DNA of 57,863 nt from contig OMYJ01000002.1 of the NCBI GenBank assembly GCA_900315245.1, forward strand, positions 1-57,863. The letters run 5' to 3'. Source of the DNA: an uncultured Bacteroidales bacterium (lineage in GTDB: Bacteria; Bacteroidota; Bacteroidia; Bacteroidales; WCHB1-69). Positions 24,297-30,997 of this stretch are shown piece by piece. Below the pieces are notes generated by a model. That model ran no database searches. It saw nothing but the letters and a program-made list of their open reading frames with translations, and was not told the origin of the DNA. Positions within the stretch are counted from its first letter, which is position 1. The number at the start of each line of letters is the position of its first letter. The position numbers were made by a program, and so were the translations under genes.

Positions 24297-25307
24297 TTAT
24301 TGGTTCTTTTTGTTGTTTATATATTGTTGATACAGTTCAGGTAATTTGCGGCGCAGCACCATAAGTTTGCGCTCTTCGGAAGCGGGCAGTGCCGGGCTTC
24401 CGAGGTAAACGCCCTGCTTGAGGGAGTGCGACACGCCGGACTGGGCTCCGATAACGGTGCCGTCAGCTATGGAAATGTGGCCCGCGATGCCCGCCTGGCC
24501 CGCAATGATGCAGCGGCTTCCGAGTTTGGCGGAACCGGCCACGCCCGCCTGGGCGGCGAAAGCGGTGCCCTCCCCTACCGTGACGTTGTGCGCGATCTGC
24601 ACGAGGTTGTCGATTTTCACGTGGTCGTGGACGCGGGTCGAACCCATCGTGGCGCGGTCGATGCAGGTGTTGGCACCGATCTCCACATGGTTGCCGATCT
24701 CCACATTGCCGACTTGCGGGATTTTCAGGTACTCGCCGTTCTGCTGGGCAAAGCCGAAGCCGTCAGCACCGATGACCGCCCCCGCGTGCAGAATGCAGTC
24801 TGTGCCGATGTGGCAGTCCTCATAGACTTTGACTCCAGCGTACAATGTCGTGCGGGCGCCGATCTTCACGCGGTCGCCGACAACGGTCTGCGGGTAGAGA
24901 CTCACACCGTCGCCGATTTCCGCCCCGTCACCGATGCTCACGAACTCGCCGATATAGACGTTTTGCCCGATTTTTGCGGTCGGGGCGATGCAGGCCTTGT
25001 CGGAAATGCCCGTCTTGCGCGGTTTGTTCTGCTGGTAGAAATTCAGGAGCTGCGCGAAAGCGAGGTAGGAGTTGGCCACCTTGATAAGCGTACAGGGAAC
25101 TTCCTGCTCGGGAACAAAGTCTTTGTTGACAATAGCCGCCGTAGCTTTTGTAGTATATAAATATTGTGTGTATTTCGGATTGGAAAGGAAAGTCAGGCCG
25201 CCGGGCACGCCCTCCTCAATTTTGCATATCGTGGTGATCTCGGCATTGGGATCGCCCACCACTTCGGCAGAAATCAATTCTGCGATTTGTGCAACGGAGT
25301 ACTTCAT
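24297..25307 (-). CDS. lpxD: LpxD, UDP-3-O-(3-hydroxyacyl)glucosamine N-acyltransferase
   Basis: Adds the N-linked 3-hydroxyacyl chain during lipid A synthesis, using acyl-ACP. The start is taken at 25307 (MKYSVAQIAELISAEVVG), because the longer frame to 25376 crosses the -7 box at 25329-25336. The 336-residue protein has an N-terminal uridine-binding domain (GLTFLSNPKYTQYLY). A left-handed beta-helix of hexapeptide repeats follows (IGENVYIGEF-type, IGARTTLYAGVKVYE, IGTDCILHAGAVIGADGFGF). The conserved HVKIDNLVQIAHNV contains the catalytic-type histidine. A short C-terminal helix ends the protein. It is the first gene of the lpxD-lpxC operon. Confidence 0.96.
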   Translation of the reverse strand: MKYSVAQIAELISAEVVGDPNAEITTICKIEEGVPGGLTFLSNPKYTQYLYTTKATAAIVNKDFVPEQEVPCTLIKVANSYLAFAQLLNFYQQNKPRKTGISDKACIAPTAKIGQNVYIGEFVSIGDGAEIGDGVSLYPQTVVGDRVKIGARTTLYAGVKVYEDCHIGTDCILHAGAVIGADGFGFAQQNGEYLKIPQVGNVEIGNHVEIGANTCIDRATMGSTRVHDHVKIDNLVQIAHNVTVGEGTAFAAQAGVAGSAKLGSRCIIAGQAGIAGHISIADGTVIGAQSGVSHSLKQGVYLGSPALPASEERKLMVLRRKLPELYQQYINNKKNQ

Positions 25308-25328
25308 TGTTTGACAATTTTGAGGGTG

Positions 25329-25336
25329 CAAAGGTA
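25329..25336 (-). promoter_or_regulatory. -7 box TACCTTTG for lpxD-lpxC
   Basis: On the minus strand TACCTTTG is followed by GCACCC, 21 bp before ATG 25307. It decides the lpxD start. Confidence 0.75.
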
Positions 25337-25358
25337 CACTTTTTTTGGTAATGACTAA

Positions 25359-25386
25359 GTAGGGGCGAATAATCATTCGCCCCTAC
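25359..25386. repeat. 28-bp palindrome of the GTAGRGRCG family
   Basis: GTAGGGGCGAAT (25359-25370) pairs with ATTCGCCCCTAC (25375-25386), the whole being nearly self-complementary. It lies between the lpxD promoter and the tRNA promoter, where it could block read-through in both directions. Confidence 0.85.
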
Positions 25387-25448
25387 GAACAATCACTTCT
25401 CGGAAAAAAGATTTTTTTCACAAGATGTCGGCATATAAAAAAAAAGTG

Positions 25449-25456
25449 TATTTTTG
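25449..25456 (+). promoter_or_regulatory. -7 box TATTTTTG for tRNA-Ser
   Basis: TATTTTTG followed by CCGCCG, 26 bp before the first tRNA base. Confidence 0.75.
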
Positions 25457-25481
25457 CCGCCGATTTCAGAAATGAAACCAC

Positions 25482-25568
25482 GGAGAGGTGGGTGAGTGGC
25501 TGAAACCACCAGTTTGCTAAACTGACGAAGGGGTAACTCTTCCGCGAGTTCGAATCTCGCTCTCTCCG
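25482..25568 (+). tRNA. tRNA-Ser (anticodon GCT)
   Basis: A class II tRNA of 87 bases. The acceptor stem is GGAGAGG with TCTCTCC (one G-U pair) and discriminator G. The anticodon loop TTGCTAA has GCT at 25516-25518, the long variable arm is CGAAGGGGTAACTCTTCC, and the T arm is GCGAG-TTCGAAT-CTCGC. CCA is not encoded (CAG follows). The anticodon reads serine codons AGC and AGU. A hairpin with a T run follows at 25591. Confidence 0.95.
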
Positions 25569-25590
25569 CAGAAGTCCGAAAGACAATCAG

Positions 25591-25625
25591 AATCAGCAAT
25601 TTACGCAAGTAGGTTGCTGATTTTT
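25591..25625 (+). terminator. Terminator after tRNA-Ser
   Basis: AATCAGCAA (25591-25599) pairs with TTGCTGATT (25614-25622) and runs into TTTTT. It lies 22 bp after the tRNA. Confidence 0.75.
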
Positions 25626-25786
25626 GCGTTAAAATCGGGACAGAAACGGGACAAAGTGTATTTCTTTCCTTTTGCCATTATACTCTTCCAGTTTCTCTCC
25701 GAGATGAATCCCGTTGTTTAATTCACTGGTTATCAGCATACTATCAACACACGCCGCAAAAAATTAACAGAAATTAAGATTTTGTG

Positions 25787-25794
25787 TATCTTTG
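25787..25794 (+). promoter_or_regulatory. -7 box TATCTTTG for the acyl ligase operon
   Basis: TATCTTTG followed by CGCCCTC, 29 bp before ATG 25824. It excludes the in-frame ATG 25782. Confidence 0.8.
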
Positions 25795-25823
25795 CGCCCT
25801 CAAAAAATCACAAAGTCAGAGAT

Positions 25824-27320
25824 ATGCAAGAGAACAATTATTTTCCGTCAATGCTTCCTGCCGAGGAGCTCGCGCAGGTGAAGTACATTCCCACAATACC
25901 GGAATTTGTAACTTGGATTGAACAAAAATGGTCTGATCTTCCGTGTCTTTCCGATACGGTGAACAATTATACATACAGCCAAGTCTGCGAGAGGGTTGCA
26001 CGCAAACGCGCCCTCCTCAACAGCTTCGGCCTGCAGAAAGGTGACAAAGTCGCCATCCTCGACAACTCCACCACAGATGCTGTGGAGATGTTCCTCGCCG
26101 TCACCTCAGCCGGCTATGTGGCCATCAACCTGCCGGCAATGCTGCCTGCGCAGGCCATCGTCGGCTGCTGCATGAAGTTCGGCGTGAAGGTGCTGGCCGC
26201 CGGCAATGCCTTTATGGATTCTGTGAAAGAGGCGCCGTGCAAAGTCGTCGCCATTACTGAACTCGCCGACCACACCGCTCCGGTCGCCGCTGTTGACAAG
26301 AACGACCCCGCCGCCATCTTCTTCACAGGCGGCACCACCGGCGCACCCAAAGGCGCCATCCTCCCCCACCGTGCCATTATGCGCGGCTCACTCAACGGCC
26401 TCTACGCCCCGGGACACCAACTCGGTTGCCACCGCTACGCCTGCGTGCTGCCTCTCAGCCACGTTTTCGGTTTGATTTACAGCACTATGTCGGTTCTCTA
26501 CAAAGGGGCTTCCTGGTATTCCGTAGGCAACACCAAAGACACCATCGGCAAACTGCCCGTGATCAGACCTACCATAATCGTCGCAGTGCCCGGTATCTGC
26601 GAAATCCTTCTCGGACTCGTCAAGATGTATGGCAAACCCTTCCTTGGCGGCGAGCTGAAAGTTATCATCTCCGGCGCAGCAAACGTGCCCCCGAAACTCA
26701 TCGGCGAGTTTGACGAACTGGGCATCAACCTCTTCGGCGGCTACGGCATGACCGAAGGCGCCAACCTCACCACCGGCAACATCGACGTGAAAACCAGACC
26801 CACATCTGTCGGCAAGCTCTATCCGGGACAGGAAGCCAAGGTCGTGGATGGTGAGCTGTGGTTCCGCGGCGACAACGTGTTCCTTGTCTATTACGGCGAA
26901 CCCGAAAAGACTGCCGAGACCCTCACGCCCGACGGCTGGGTCAAGACCGGCGACCTCGTCCGCTTCGACGAAGACGGCTTCATGTACATCGTGGGCCGCA
27001 TCAAAAACCTCATCATCCTCTCCAACGGCGAAAACATCAGCCCCGAAAGCATCGAAGAACCGTTCTACAAGGACAACAAGCTCCGCGACTGCCTTGTGAA
27101 AGAGGACGAGATGGACGGCCGTAAAGTGATTGCCATCGAAATCCTGCCGCGTATGGAAGAATTCGGCAACGAGCCCTGGGAAAAGGTGGAAGCTTACTTC
27201 AAAGAACTCGTCGGCAAGGTCAACGCCACACTGCCCGGCACACACCAAGTCAGCAAAATCACTGTGCGCAAAGAGGACTTCAAACGTACTGGCGCTCTGA
27301 AAGTTTCACGTAATCAATAA
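25824..27320 (+). CDS. AMP-forming acyl-CoA/acyl-ACP synthetase
   Basis: An adenylate-forming (ANL) enzyme of 498 residues that activates a carboxylic acid with ATP and passes it to a thiol. Seen are the phosphate loop IFFTGGTTGAPKG (about 166-177), the YGMTEG motif, KTGDLVRFDEDG, the hinge VGRIKNLIILSNGEN, and a C-terminal FKRTGALKVSR with the likely catalytic lysine. The next gene encodes an acyl carrier protein (ACP) only 4 bp downstream, so acyl-ACP synthetase activity is more likely than acyl-CoA synthesis. Next to a GNAT-like protein, a reductase and a serine palmitoyltransferase, it may supply the acyl chain for bacterial ceramide. An alternative is feeding the starter condensation domain of the NRPS. 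Confidence 0.9.
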   Translation: MQENNYFPSMLPAEELAQVKYIPTIPEFVTWIEQKWSDLPCLSDTVNNYTYSQVCERVARKRALLNSFGLQKGDKVAILDNSTTDAVEMFLAVTSAGYVAINLPAMLPAQAIVGCCMKFGVKVLAAGNAFMDSVKEAPCKVVAITELADHTAPVAAVDKNDPAAIFFTGGTTGAPKGAILPHRAIMRGSLNGLYAPGHQLGCHRYACVLPLSHVFGLIYSTMSVLYKGASWYSVGNTKDTIGKLPVIRPTIIVAVPGICEILLGLVKMYGKPFLGGELKVIISGAANVPPKLIGEFDELGINLFGGYGMTEGANLTTGNIDVKTRPTSVGKLYPGQEAKVVDGELWFRGDNVFLVYYGEPEKTAETLTPDGWVKTGDLVRFDEDGFMYIVGRIKNLIILSNGENISPESIEEPFYKDNKLRDCLVKEDEMDGRKVIAIEILPRMEEFGNEPWEKVEAYFKELVGKVNATLPGTHQVSKITVRKEDFKRTGALKVSRNQ

Positions 27321-27324
27321 AATA

Positions 27325-27567
27325 ATGGAAAGAGAAACTATTTTTAAAGAACTGAAAGAGATTCTGATTCTCATCAAACCCTCCATGGATTTGTCTTCCG
27401 TGACCGAAGACTCACAGCTCGTCCGCGATGTCGGCCTCGACTCCCTCACCATCCTGCTCCTCAGTCTCGCCGTGGAGAACAAGTTCGGATTCAAGTTCGA
27501 AGGCACGCCAAAGTTCGAGACCGTGGGAGAGGTGATTGACTATGTGAGCGAACATGCCTCTATTTAA
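27325..27567 (+). CDS. Acyl carrier protein
   Basis: An 80-residue acidic ACP. The 4'-phosphopantetheine serine is S40 in the motif VGLDSLT. It starts 4 bp after the acyl ligase stop codon, so it is almost certainly cotranscribed and probably the ligase's acceptor. It differs from a housekeeping AcpP in setting (no fab genes nearby) and in the sequence around the DSL motif. ACPs dedicated to sphingolipid synthesis are known beside spt genes in other bacteria. No phosphopantetheinyl transferase gene is in the window. Confidence 0.93.
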   Translation: MERETIFKELKEILILIKPSMDLSSVTEDSQLVRDVGLDSLTILLLSLAVENKFGFKFEGTPKFETVGEVIDYVSEHASI

Positions 27568-27647
27568 TGGTTATTGGTTATGGGTTATTGGTTATTGAAT
27601 TAGGTTATTGGGCTTTGGTTATTGATTTTGGTTATTGATTTTAGTAT
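27566..27647 (+). repeat. Low-complexity word repeat between ACP and GNAT genes
   Basis: AATGGTTATTGGTTATGGG followed by TTATTGGTTATTGAA and several further TTATTG words. It begins in the ACP stop codon and fills the whole gap to the next start codon. Confidence 0.8.
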
Positions 27648-28763
27648 ATGAATATTGATATTGTTAAGGTGGAAAGTCGCAGGCAGCTGAAGCTGTTTGT
27701 GACTTTTCCGCTTCATTTGTATAAAGACTGTGTGAATTGGGTGCCCGCGTTGGAGGGCGACGAATACGACACTTTCAATCCCGAGAAAAACGGGGCTTAC
27801 GATTTCTGCGAAGCAGACTGCTTCCTGGCTTATCGCGGCAGTGAGATTGTGGGCCGCGTGGCCGCCATCATCAACCACAAGGCCGACGACGAGCAGAAAC
27901 TCGTCCGCTTCGGCTGGCTGGACTTCATCGAAGACGAGGGGGTTCTGAAAGCGCTGATCGACACCGTGGCCGAGTGGGGCAGACAACGGGGACGCACCGA
28001 TATACGCGGTCCCTGGGGATTCACCGATATGGACAAGGAAGGCCTTTTGGTGGAAGGTTTCGAGCATCTGAGCCCGTTCACCTGCCTCTACAACTATGCC
28101 TATTACGGCCCCATGTTGGAGAAGCTCGGCTTCACCAAGGAGGTCGATTGGACCCAACGGACGCTGGACGTGAGCCCTACCCTCCCGTCCATGTTCCAGT
28201 TCGCCCACCTGATCGAAGAAAGATCCAATGTACACGTGGTGCAGCCCAAGAGCATGAAAGACATGGGCAAACGCTACGGCATGGAGATTTTCCACATGTA
28301 CAACGAGGCATTCGCGCCCTTGCATGGTTTCTCTCCGCTGACAGACAAGCAGATAGCCGCCTACCTGAACACTTACGTGCCTATTTTGGACAAAGACTTC
28401 GTAGCGGTGGCCGTCAACGACCAAGACAAACCCATCGGCTTCCTCTTCTGTGTGCCATCACTCTCCAAGGCGGTGAAAAAGTCCAACGGACGCCTCTTCC
28501 CCTTCGGCTTTATCAACATCCTGAAGGCGCTGAAGAAGAACGACACCTTGGAAGCGCTCATTATGGGCGTAATGCCTGAATACCAGCAATGTGGCATTCC
28601 CGTGCTGCTGTTCAAATATCTGCACGAAAACTGCATCAAACGGGGCATCGACACCATCATCATGAACCCCCAATTGGAGGAGAACTACAAGGTGCAGTCG
28701 TTGTTCGGGGAATACACCACTCACCCGTTCATGCGCAGAAGAGCGTACAAACGTCACGTGTAA
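27648..28763 (+). CDS. GNAT-like acyltransferase, candidate bacterial ceramide synthase
   Basis: A 371-residue protein that looks like two GNAT-type acyltransferase folds. The N-terminal half has FLAYRGSEIVGRVAAIINHKAD and RFGWLDFIEDEGV, then DIRGPWGFTDMDKEGLLVEG. The C-terminal half has LIMGVMPEYQQCGIPVLLFKYL, the acyl-CoA-binding-like loop, and MNPQLEENYKVQSLF, resembling the terminal GNAT E-x-N motif. Bacterial ceramide synthases (bCerS) are reported to be GNAT-like and encoded near spt. Here the gene follows an acyl ligase and ACP and faces a reductase and Spt, so N-acylation of the sphinganine backbone is the best inference. Without that context it would be a GNAT protein of unknown substrate. 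Its stop codon lies in a palindrome. Confidence 0.75.
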   Translation: MNIDIVKVESRRQLKLFVTFPLHLYKDCVNWVPALEGDEYDTFNPEKNGAYDFCEADCFLAYRGSEIVGRVAAIINHKADDEQKLVRFGWLDFIEDEGVLKALIDTVAEWGRQRGRTDIRGPWGFTDMDKEGLLVEGFEHLSPFTCLYNYAYYGPMLEKLGFTKEVDWTQRTLDVSPTLPSMFQFAHLIEERSNVHVVQPKSMKDMGKRYGMEIFHMYNEAFAPLHGFSPLTDKQIAAYLNTYVPILDKDFVAVAVNDQDKPIGFLFCVPSLSKAVKKSNGRLFPFGFINILKALKKNDTLEALIMGVMPEYQQCGIPVLLFKYLHENCIKRGIDTIIMNPQLEENYKVQSLFGEYTTHPFMRRRAYKRHV

Positions 28764-28787
28764 AGACGTAGTAAGCTGCGTTTCTAC
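28760..28787. repeat. 28-bp degenerate palindrome spanning two convergent stop codons
   Basis: GTAAAGACGTAG (28760-28771) pairs imperfectly with CTGCGTTTCTAC (28776-28787). It belongs to the GTAGRGRCG family. It contains the stop codons of both the GNAT gene (28761-28763) and the SDR gene (28784-28786), and may serve as a two-way terminator. Confidence 0.75.
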
Positions 28788-29578
28788 AATTTGTAATAAC
28801 TTCCGAGGATTTTCGCGAACCAGCGCGACGGCAGGATGCGTTTGAGAATCACCGAAAGGCGTTGCTCAAGCGAGGCCACCACATAGCCGTGACGCGGGTT
28901 CTTTTTACGGATAATTTGGCTGATTTTAGACGCTAACACCTGCGGTTTCAGACCGCCGGTTTCATCGTGCTCCACCTTTCCCATCGATTCGGCGTAGGTG
29001 CGATAGACCTGCATCGCCTCGGTGTCGGCGGTCTTTTTCCGGCTGGCCGTGAAACCCGTCGAGAAATCGCCCGGACGCACCACTACAACCTGAATGCCAA
29101 ACTGTTGTGTCTCAAGTCGCAACGCTTCGCAATAGCCCTCGATGGCAAACTTGCTGGCAGAATAGAAACCTTGGAACGGCAACCCCATCACACCGCCGAT
29201 GGAGCTCAGTGCAATGATTTTGCCTTTTCCTTGCTTACGCATAATGGGCAGCACGGCGGTCACGAAATGCACCAATCCCATGAAGTTGGCGTCCATCTGC
29301 TCCCGAATTTCCTCCTCGGTGGCAAACTCCACAGGTCCGCCAATGCCCATGCCGGCATTGTTAACCAGCACATCGATGCGACCTTCTTGCTCAGCCACTT
29401 GTTGCACAGCACTTTCTACGGCCTCGCGGTCGCGTACATCCACTTTCAGATAATGCACCCCAGACAGCGGTTCCACATCGCGACGAACGGTACCATAAAC
29501 AGTGTGTCCCTCTTGCGAAAGCAGCCGGGCAGTCTCCAAACCGAAACCCGATGAAACTCCTGTAATCAGAACAACCAT
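28784..29578 (-). CDS. Short-chain dehydrogenase, candidate 3-ketosphinganine reductase
   Basis: A classical SDR of 264 residues. The cofactor loop TGVSSGFG is at 6-13, NNAG at 73-76, the catalytic serine is in ALSS (125-126), and Y139 and K143 lie in YSASK. The C-terminal tail is hydrophobic and basic (QRLSVILKRILPSRWFAKIL), suggesting membrane association. It begins 3 bp after the Spt gene on the same strand, so the two are one operon. Reduction of the 3-keto group of a sphinganine or keto-ceramide is the expected step between Spt and ceramide. The known Caulobacter CerR belongs to a different SDR branch, so this assignment rests mainly on context. Confidence 0.8.
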   Translation of the reverse strand: MVVLITGVSSGFGLETARLLSQEGHTVYGTVRRDVEPLSGVHYLKVDVRDREAVESAVQQVAEQEGRIDVLVNNAGMGIGGPVEFATEEEIREQMDANFMGLVHFVTAVLPIMRKQGKGKIIALSSIGGVMGLPFQGFYSASKFAIEGYCEALRLETQQFGIQVVVVRPGDFSTGFTASRKKTADTEAMQVYRTYAESMGKVEHDETGGLKPQVLASKISQIIRKKNPRHGYVVASLEQRLSVILKRILPSRWFAKILGSYYKL

Positions 29579-29581
29579 GAC

Positions 29582-30772
29582 TTATAGGATTTCCGCGTCC
29601 TTGAACGCTTTGGTGATCTTGTCGATAGCTTCGTCAACCTGCTCGAAGGTGTGCGTGGCCATCAGGGCGAAACGGATCAGCACGTCATTTTCGGGCACCG
29701 CGGGCGCGATGACCGGCGTGACGAAAACGCCATCCTCCAGCAAGCGCGAGCAAAGCCAGAAAGCCTTCTCGGAATTCCGTACAAACAGCGGGATGATGGG
29801 CGTCTCGCTGCGGCCTGTATCGAAACCGCGCTCCTTGAACTGGTTGCGGGCGTAGTTGCTCACGTCCCACAGATGCTGGATGCGCTCCGGCTCGTCCAAC
29901 ATGATATCGATGGCCTTGCTGACCGCAGCCACGTTGGACGGCGGCATACTGGCACTGAAAATCAGCGAGCGGGCATTGTGTTTCAGATAGTTGATGGTAT
30001 CGGCATCGGAAGCGATGAAACCGCCCAACGAGCCAAACGACTTCGAAAAGGTGCCCATGATGAGGTCCACCTTGTCTGTCAGTCCGAAATGGTCGGCAGT
30101 GCCCCTGCCCTGATGTCCCAAAACACCCAAGGAATGGGCATCGTCGAGCATGATTTCCGCATCGTATTTGTCCGCCAAGGCCACCATTTCAGGCAACGGG
30201 ACGATGTCGCCCTCCATTGAGAAGACACCGTCGGCCACAATCAGTTTGACGGATTCGGGTTCGCATTGTTGCAGGCACTTCTCCAGACTCTCCATGTCGT
30301 TGTGGGTGTACTTCAATGATTTGCCGAACGCTAAACGGCTGCCCTCAATGATGGAGGCGTGGTTGAGCCGGTCGAGAAGCAGATAATCGTTGCGGCCGCA
30401 CAACGCGGAAACCACCCCCAAGTTGACTTGGAAGCCCGTGCTGAAGCACAACGCACCGTCCTTGCCTACCAATTGGGCCAACTTATTCTCCAATTCCACG
30501 TGGATATCGAGTGTTCCGTTGAGGAAACGAGAGCCGGAGCAACTCGTACCGTATTTGTCGATTGCGGCTTTGGCCGCCTCCTTCAGACGCGGATCATTGG
30601 AAAGACCCAGATAGCTGTTTGAGCTGAACATCAGCACATCCTTGCCCTTAATCTTCACCACCGTGCTCTGTTCAGACTCTATTTCTTTATAATATGGATA
30701 GATTCCCTTTGCTTTTGCGATTTGAGGCGCTCTGTATTGCGCACATTTGTTTTGTAGAAGATGATTTCTCAT
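29582..30772 (-). CDS. spt: Serine palmitoyltransferase (alpha-oxoamine synthase family)
   Basis: A PLP enzyme of 396 residues in the alpha-oxoamine synthase family, predicted to condense serine with a fatty acyl thioester to 3-ketosphinganine, the first step of sphingolipid synthesis. Seen are the stacking histidine H138 (LDRLNHAS), D211 and H213 in DDAHSLGVLGHQGRG, and the PLP lysine K244 in MGTFSKSFGSLGGF. Close relatives are glycine C-acetyltransferase (Kbl) and BioF. The N-terminus (CAQYRAPQIAKAKGIYPYYK) and the lack of a neighbouring threonine dehydrogenase or bio genes favour Spt, as in Bacteroides and Porphyromonas. It is followed after 3 bp by the SDR gene. Two minus-strand -7 boxes are possible, at 30792 and 30920. 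Confidence 0.85.
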   Translation of the reverse strand: MRNHLLQNKCAQYRAPQIAKAKGIYPYYKEIESEQSTVVKIKGKDVLMFSSNSYLGLSNDPRLKEAAKAAIDKYGTSCSGSRFLNGTLDIHVELENKLAQLVGKDGALCFSTGFQVNLGVVSALCGRNDYLLLDRLNHASIIEGSRLAFGKSLKYTHNDMESLEKCLQQCEPESVKLIVADGVFSMEGDIVPLPEMVALADKYDAEIMLDDAHSLGVLGHQGRGTADHFGLTDKVDLIMGTFSKSFGSLGGFIASDADTINYLKHNARSLIFSASMPPSNVAAVSKAIDIMLDEPERIQHLWDVSNYARNQFKERGFDTGRSETPIIPLFVRNSEKAFWLCSRLLEDGVFVTPVIAPAVPENDVLIRFALMATHTFEQVDEAIDKITKAFKDAEIL

Positions 30773-30791
30773 AGGTGATAATATTATTCTG

Positions 30792-30799
30792 CAAACTTA
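30792..30799 (-). promoter_or_regulatory. Possible -7 box TAAGTTTG near the spt start
   Basis: On the minus strand TAAGTTTG is followed by CAG, 20 bp before the spt ATG. The spacing is similar to that of murG and lpxD. Confidence 0.5.
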
Positions 30800-30919
30800 A
30801 CTGACAAATTATGAATAATCAAAAACAACAAACCGGAATAATGATTTTTCATATCTCTCTGATTTTAAGTTTCTTTAACATTTGTAAAATGCGCCAAATC
30901 AATTGTTTTTGACGAGCGG

Positions 30920-30927
30920 CAAAAATA
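30920..30927 (-). promoter_or_regulatory. -7 box TATTTTTG facing spt, back to back with the MMPL promoter
   Basis: On the minus strand TATTTTTG is followed by CCGCTC, the same extension as at the plus-strand box 30940-30947. The two boxes lie 12 bp apart and point in opposite directions. It would give spt a leader of about 145 nt. Confidence 0.5.
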
Positions 30928-30939
30928 CATAAATTTTTG

Positions 30940-30947
30940 TACTTTTG
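30940..30947 (+). promoter_or_regulatory. -7 box TACTTTTG for the MMPL gene
   Basis: TACTTTTG followed by CCGCCG, 50 bp before ATG 30998. Confidence 0.75.
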
Positions 30948-30997
30948 CCGCCGCTTAAAAAACGGGCTTTTTTTTATAAAAAAATTGTAAATTCAAT

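Noticed and set aside
25636..25653. CGGGACAGAAACGGGACA direct repeat near tRNA-Ser, considered as an integration (att) site
   Set aside because: No copy of the tRNA 3' end and no integrase gene is nearby, so there is no evidence for an integrated element.
25629..25739. Short minus-strand frame after tRNA-Ser (36 residues, ends EIHFVPFLSRF)
   Set aside because: Too short, with no recognisable domain or promoter. It could be a remnant of something once inserted at the tRNA, but nothing supports that.
29582..30772. PLP enzyme considered as glycine C-acetyltransferase (Kbl) or BioF
   Set aside because: No tdh or bio genes adjoin it, and the operon partner SDR together with the nearby ACP, acyl ligase and GNAT genes fits serine palmitoyltransferase better. 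It remains an alternative.
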